From Corynebacterium sp. MSK008 (GTDB lineage Bacteria; Actinomycetota; Actinomycetes; Mycobacteriales; Mycobacteriaceae), in NCBI RefSeq assembly GCF_030232585.1, contig NZ_JASPJX010000001.1:62001-126000 (forward strand): a DNA stretch of 64,000 bases, written 5' to 3'. The notes beneath the pieces were generated by a model. That model ran no database searches, was not told the origin of the DNA, and saw only the letters and a program-made list of their open reading frames with translations. Position numbers and translations under genes: made by a program. Shown here piece by piece: positions 61,464 through 64,000 of this stretch. How positions within the stretch are numbered: position 1 is the first letter of the stretch; every line of letters begins with the position of its first letter.

Positions 61464-61492
61464 TTGGCCGCGGCCTCTGGACCAGCTATAGT
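61464..61492 (+). promoter_or_regulatory. Promoter of the RipA-like gene
   Basis: TTGGCC (61464-61469), a 17-bp spacer, and TATAGT (61487-61492). The transcript would have a leader of about 30 nt containing GAAGAGG as ribosome-binding site. Confidence 0.6.
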
Positions 61493-61529
61493 TTGTTCGT
61501 TCGCGCCGAAATCTGAAGAGGTGTCCAAA

Positions 61530-62558
61530 GTGGGTAAACACTCGCTCCGCTCCAACCGCTCCCGTGCCGCCGTTGCGGCAACCGTCGCAGGCAGCGTCAT
61601 CGCCACCGCGGTGTTTCCCGCGACCCCCGCACACGCGGACGACGTGGACGCGTTGATCGAGGAGATGGAGTCCGTCTCCCACGAGGCCACAGCGAAGGCG
61701 GAGGAGATCAAGGAGCTGGAGGACGAGATCGCCGAGTCCGAGGCGAAGCTGCGCTCCGCGAACGCCCGCGCGGCTGAGGCGAAGTCCCAGCTGGAGTCCC
61801 TCCGGGGCGTCTCCGAGGCGCAGCGCAAGAACGTCGGCGACATCGCGCACTCGCGCTACCGCATCCCAAAATCCGACGCGATTTTGACCACCCTGGATTC
61901 CGGCAACCCGCAAGAGGCGATCGACCGGTCCGCGTACTTGGCCGCCCTCGGGCGCAACTCGCAGCGCGCGCTGACGGAGCTGGAGGACGCCAACCGTGCC
62001 GCCGGAGAGCGCGCGAGCGTGGCCAGCATCGCGGTGGCTGAGGCGCAGCACGCCCGTAACGAGCTGGACGGCAAGCGCAAGAAGCTGGAAGAGGAGCGCG
62101 AGGAGCTGGACCTGCGCGTTGCCGACATCGAGCGCCGCGTGGACAGCCTGAACGAGGCGGACCGCCAGCGTTGGGTGAACAAGGACAACCCTGTGGATTC
62201 CGCATCGCTTCCGGGCGTGGATTCCGGGATTGTGGGTGCGGCCATGGCGCAGCTGGGCAAGCCGTACGGCTGGGGTTCTGCCGGCCCGGACGCGTTCGAC
62301 TGCTCGGGCCTGATGGTGTGGGCGTACGCCCAGAACGGCATCGGCATCCCGCGTACCTCGCAGGCGCAGCTCGCCGGTGGCACCCCGGTGTCCATGGACG
62401 CTCTGCAGCCGGGCGACATCATCGGCTACTACCCGGGCGTGACCCACGTGGGCATGTACATCGGCGACGGCATGGTGGTCCACTCCTCGGACTACGGCAT
62501 CCCGGTCCAGGTGGTGCCGCTGAACTCCATGCCGGTTCAGGGGGCCGTGCGTTATTAA
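61530..62558 (+). CDS. Secreted coiled-coil NlpC/P60 hydrolase (RipA-like)
   Basis: A 342-residue exported endopeptidase. The signal peptide ends in TPAHA-DD (near 35). A long coiled-coil regulatory domain (about 38-215, heptads such as EIKELEDEIAESEAKL) follows, then the catalytic NlpC/P60 domain (about 225-342) with Cys in FDCSGLMVWAYAQNG and His in THVGMYIG. This layout matches RipA-type hydrolases needed for daughter-cell separation, kept inactive by the coiled coil. GTG 61530 is favoured by the GAAGAGG upstream; GTG 61521 is too close. It is 7 bp from pimB'. Confidence 0.92.
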   Translation: MGKHSLRSNRSRAAVAATVAGSVIATAVFPATPAHADDVDALIEEMESVSHEATAKAEEIKELEDEIAESEAKLRSANARAAEAKSQLESLRGVSEAQRKNVGDIAHSRYRIPKSDAILTTLDSGNPQEAIDRSAYLAALGRNSQRALTELEDANRAAGERASVASIAVAEAQHARNELDGKRKKLEEEREELDLRVADIERRVDSLNEADRQRWVNKDNPVDSASLPGVDSGIVGAAMAQLGKPYGWGSAGPDAFDCSGLMVWAYAQNGIGIPRTSQAQLAGGTPVSMDALQPGDIIGYYPGVTHVGMYIGDGMVVHSSDYGIPVQVVPLNSMPVQGAVRY

Positions 62559-62565
62559 GACGCTG

Positions 62566-63690
62566 ATGGTCACCAACGACTTCCCGCCCACCGTGGGCGG
62601 GATTCAGTCGTATTTGCGGGACTTCGCCGCCGAGCTTGCACGCCGCGTAGGCCCGGACAACCTCGTGGTGTTCGCCTCCACTCAGGACGCCGACGCCGCC
62701 CGCGATTGGGACGCCTCCGTGCCGTACACGGTGGTGCGCTGGCCGCGCCGCGTTATGCTGCCCACCCCGGAGACGGCCCGCGCGATGCAGCGCCTCATCC
62801 GCGCCCACGGCATCGGCACCGTGTGGTTCGGTGCCGCGGTACCGCTCGCGCTGATGGGCGCTGCCGCGAAACGCGCGGGCGCCACCAACGTCATCGTCAC
62901 CACCCACGGCCACGAGGTCGGCTGGGGCATGCTGCCCGTCGCCCGCCAGGCCTTAACCGCAATCGGCCGCAGCGCCGACACCGTCACCTACATCTCGGAC
63001 TACACCCGACAGCGGCTCACCGCGTTCGGCACCCGCCCCCGGTTCGTGGCGCTCCCGTCTGGCGTGGACACCGAGTTCTTCCGCCCCGCCACCGCGTCCC
63101 AGCGCGCCGCCACCCGCGAGCACCTCGGCGTCGGCGACGCACCGTTGGTGGTGTGTTCGTCGCGTCTGGTGGCCAGGAAGGGGCAAGATGTGCTGATTCG
63201 GGCGTGGCCGGAGGTTCGTCGACAAGCACAAGGCGCGCGCCTTGTCATCGTGGGCTCCGGGCCGTACGAGCGGAAGCTGAAGGCGATGGCGGGCGAGGGC
63301 GTCGTGTTCACGGGGGCGGTGCCGGGGCAGTGGCTGCGCGACATCGTGGCGGCCGCGGACGTGTTCGCCATGCCCGCGCGCACGCGCCTCGGCGGGCTCG
63401 ACGTCGAGGGCCTCGGCATCGTCTACCTGGAGGCGCAGGCGTGCGGCGTGCCCGTTGTCGCGGGCGACTCCGGCGGCGCACCCGAGACGGTCACCACGGA
63501 GACAGGGGTGGTGGTGGACGGCCGGGACACGGGTGCCGTCGCCAAGGCGATTGCGCAGCTGCTTCTCGACGACCAAAGGCGCACCCTGATGGGCCGCGCC
63601 GGACGCACGCATGTGACTGAGCACTTCTCCTGGGACGTGCTTGGGGCGCGGTTGGCTGCGCTATGCGGCGCTGGCAAACGGCGGGACTAG
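62566..63690 (+). CDS. pimB': GT4 mannosyltransferase PimB'-like
   Basis: A 374-residue GT-B glycosyltransferase. The acceptor side starts TNDFPPTVGGIQSYL, the donor side has SSRLVARKGQDVLIRAW near 203 and the ExxxxxxxE motif EGLGIVYLEAQACGVPVV near 282. In corynebacteria PimB' adds the second mannose to phosphatidylinositol mannosides, feeding lipomannan synthesis. ATG 62566 is used. The reading frame extends upstream without an ATG/GTG/TTG; ATT 62554 would restore the usual IKTLMVTNDF start and is closer to GGGGG, so the true start is uncertain. Confidence 0.88.
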   Translation: MVTNDFPPTVGGIQSYLRDFAAELARRVGPDNLVVFASTQDADAARDWDASVPYTVVRWPRRVMLPTPETARAMQRLIRAHGIGTVWFGAAVPLALMGAAAKRAGATNVIVTTHGHEVGWGMLPVARQALTAIGRSADTVTYISDYTRQRLTAFGTRPRFVALPSGVDTEFFRPATASQRAATREHLGVGDAPLVVCSSRLVARKGQDVLIRAWPEVRRQAQGARLVIVGSGPYERKLKAMAGEGVVFTGAVPGQWLRDIVAAADVFAMPARTRLGGLDVEGLGIVYLEAQACGVPVVAGDSGGAPETVTTETGVVVDGRDTGAVAKAIAQLLLDDQRRTLMGRAGRTHVTEHFSWDVLGARLAALCGAGKRRD

Positions 63691-63693
63691 ACT
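63688..63693 (+). promoter_or_regulatory. -10 element for leaderless glucokinase
   Basis: TAGACT overlaps the pimB' stop and lies 8 nt before ATG 63702; no ribosome-binding site is visible. Confidence 0.45.
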
Positions 63694-63701
63694 GCCATTC
63701 C

Positions 63702-64000
63702 ATGGTTGCTCACTCACCGATGACCGTCGGATTCGACATCGGCGGCACGAACGCACGCGCCGCCGTGGTGGACGCTGACGGTGTGATCGTCGATTCGCTC
63801 GGCACTGACACGCCGCACGACGCGGAGGGGCTCACCCGCACGATCGTGGAGATGGTCGGTGAGCTGCGCACGAAGCACGCCATTGGCGCGGTGGGCGTCG
63901 CATTAGCGGGCTTTTTGGATCCGGACTGCGAGATCGTGCGTTTCGCGCCGCACCTTGCCTGGCGCGACGACCAACCCGTGCGGCGCGACCTGGAAGAGGC
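63702..64000 (+). CDS. glk: ROK family glucokinase (partial, runs off window)
   Basis: The first 99 residues of a ROK-fold sugar kinase. The phosphate-binding motif GFDIGGTNARAAVVD lies at residues 9-23, followed by VVGELRTKHAIGAVGVALAG-type text. Corynebacterial glk sits here beside pimB', so an ATP-dependent glucokinase is likely. The zinc motif and active-site Asp are beyond the window edge. ATG 63702 appears leaderless; ATG 63720, just before TVGFDIGG, is an alternative. Confidence 0.85.
   Translation, partial: MVAHSPMTVGFDIGGTNARAAVVDADGVIVDSLGTDTPHDAEGLTRTIVEMVGELRTKHAIGAVGVALAGFLDPDCEIVRFAPHLAWRDDQPVRRDLEE

Larger units (their letters stand above)
957..63571. repeat. Dispersed 11-mer family GCYTNTCGACG (33 copies)
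   Basis: Plus-strand copies start at 1457, 5622, 8548, 10158, 18396, 23062, 25093, 26291, 29371, 31044, 42176, 44410, 47072, 49264, 53601 and 63561. Minus-strand copies (read as CGTCGANARGC) start at 957, 6983, 8850, 9555, 11211, 13288, 16641, 21508, 24410, 25054, 32426, 35329, 38203, 39364, 40557, 45673 and 63217. Forms: CTTCTC 11, CTTATC 10, CCTATC 6, CTTTTC 4, one each CCTCTC and CTTGTC. They lie in genes in different frames and in spacers. Counted by eye; role unknown. Confidence 0.75.

Noticed and set aside
957..63571. The 11-mer as KOPS, Chi or a replication-polarity signal
   Set aside because: Such signals are strand-biased along a replichore; copies here are 16 plus and 17 minus.

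Overview
The window is a GC-rich actinobacterial chromosome segment that reads as Corynebacterium. The evidence is the gene content and order: a glk–pimB'–NlpC/P60–qcrBAC–ctaE–ctaFC–ltsA block, ilvE/pepA, aceF, lipAB, glnA, thrC, glnA2/glnE and aceE. To my knowledge this order is conserved in Corynebacterium glutamicum. Other signs are DUF3052, DUF3043 and DUF4191 proteins, abundant GTG/TTG starts, and many start codons sitting 6-8 nt behind a -10 hexamer, which implies leaderless mRNAs. The species cannot be named from the sequence alone.

Layout. 0-2.5 kb: a phosphatase/acyl carrier protein pair, diverging from a secreted surface protein through a symmetric promoter. 2.5-6.1 kb: aceE, DUF3052 and tRNA-Val. 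6.1-12 kb: repeat-rich spacers around SURF1, a low-molecular-weight phosphatase, a HAD phosphatase, Nif3, a zinc-ribbon protein and an RNase H/phosphatase. 12-17 kb: rnpB, an RNB ribonuclease, a degenerate galactokinase, a SPOR protein and CYTH-CHAD. 17-24 kb: glnA2-glnE, two small unknown genes, thrC. 23.5-29.5 kb: accessory-like genes (anchored serine protease, NUDIX, GH25, HNH nuclease, TDT transporter, VIT transporter). 29.5-31 kb: glnA. 31-44 kb: a lipoate-centred run with an RDD protein, ThrE-like exporter, DUF4191, lipA, lipB, gcvH, gcvT, gcvP, dihydroxyacetone kinase and three-lipoyl aceF. 44-53.4 kb: pepA, ilvE, cobT, DUF3043, erpA, two S41-type paralogues and ltsA. 53.4-60 kb: cytochrome aa3/bcc genes ctaC, ctaF, ctaE, qcrC, qcrA, qcrB. 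60-64 kb: two NlpC/P60 cell-wall hydrolases (the first behind a c-di-AMP riboswitch), pimB' and the start of a ROK glucokinase.

How it works together. aceE and aceF supply two parts of pyruvate dehydrogenase. lipB/lipA make the lipoyl cofactor used by AceF and GcvH, which explains their neighbourhood. glnA, glnA2 and glnE cover glutamine synthesis and its control. The cta/qcr genes encode most of the bcc-aa3 supercomplex, and SURF1 assists its assembly. ltsA, the NlpC/P60 pair and pimB' serve the cell envelope.

The most unusual signals are not genes. (1) An 11-mer, GCYTNTCGACG, occurs 33 times by eye, about equally on both strands, against well under one expected. (2) Two long palindromic repeats have arms whose inner ends match that 11-mer. 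(3) A chimeric fragment fuses pieces of ltsA and erpA. (4) A perfectly symmetric bidirectional promoter has its two start codons 18 bp apart.
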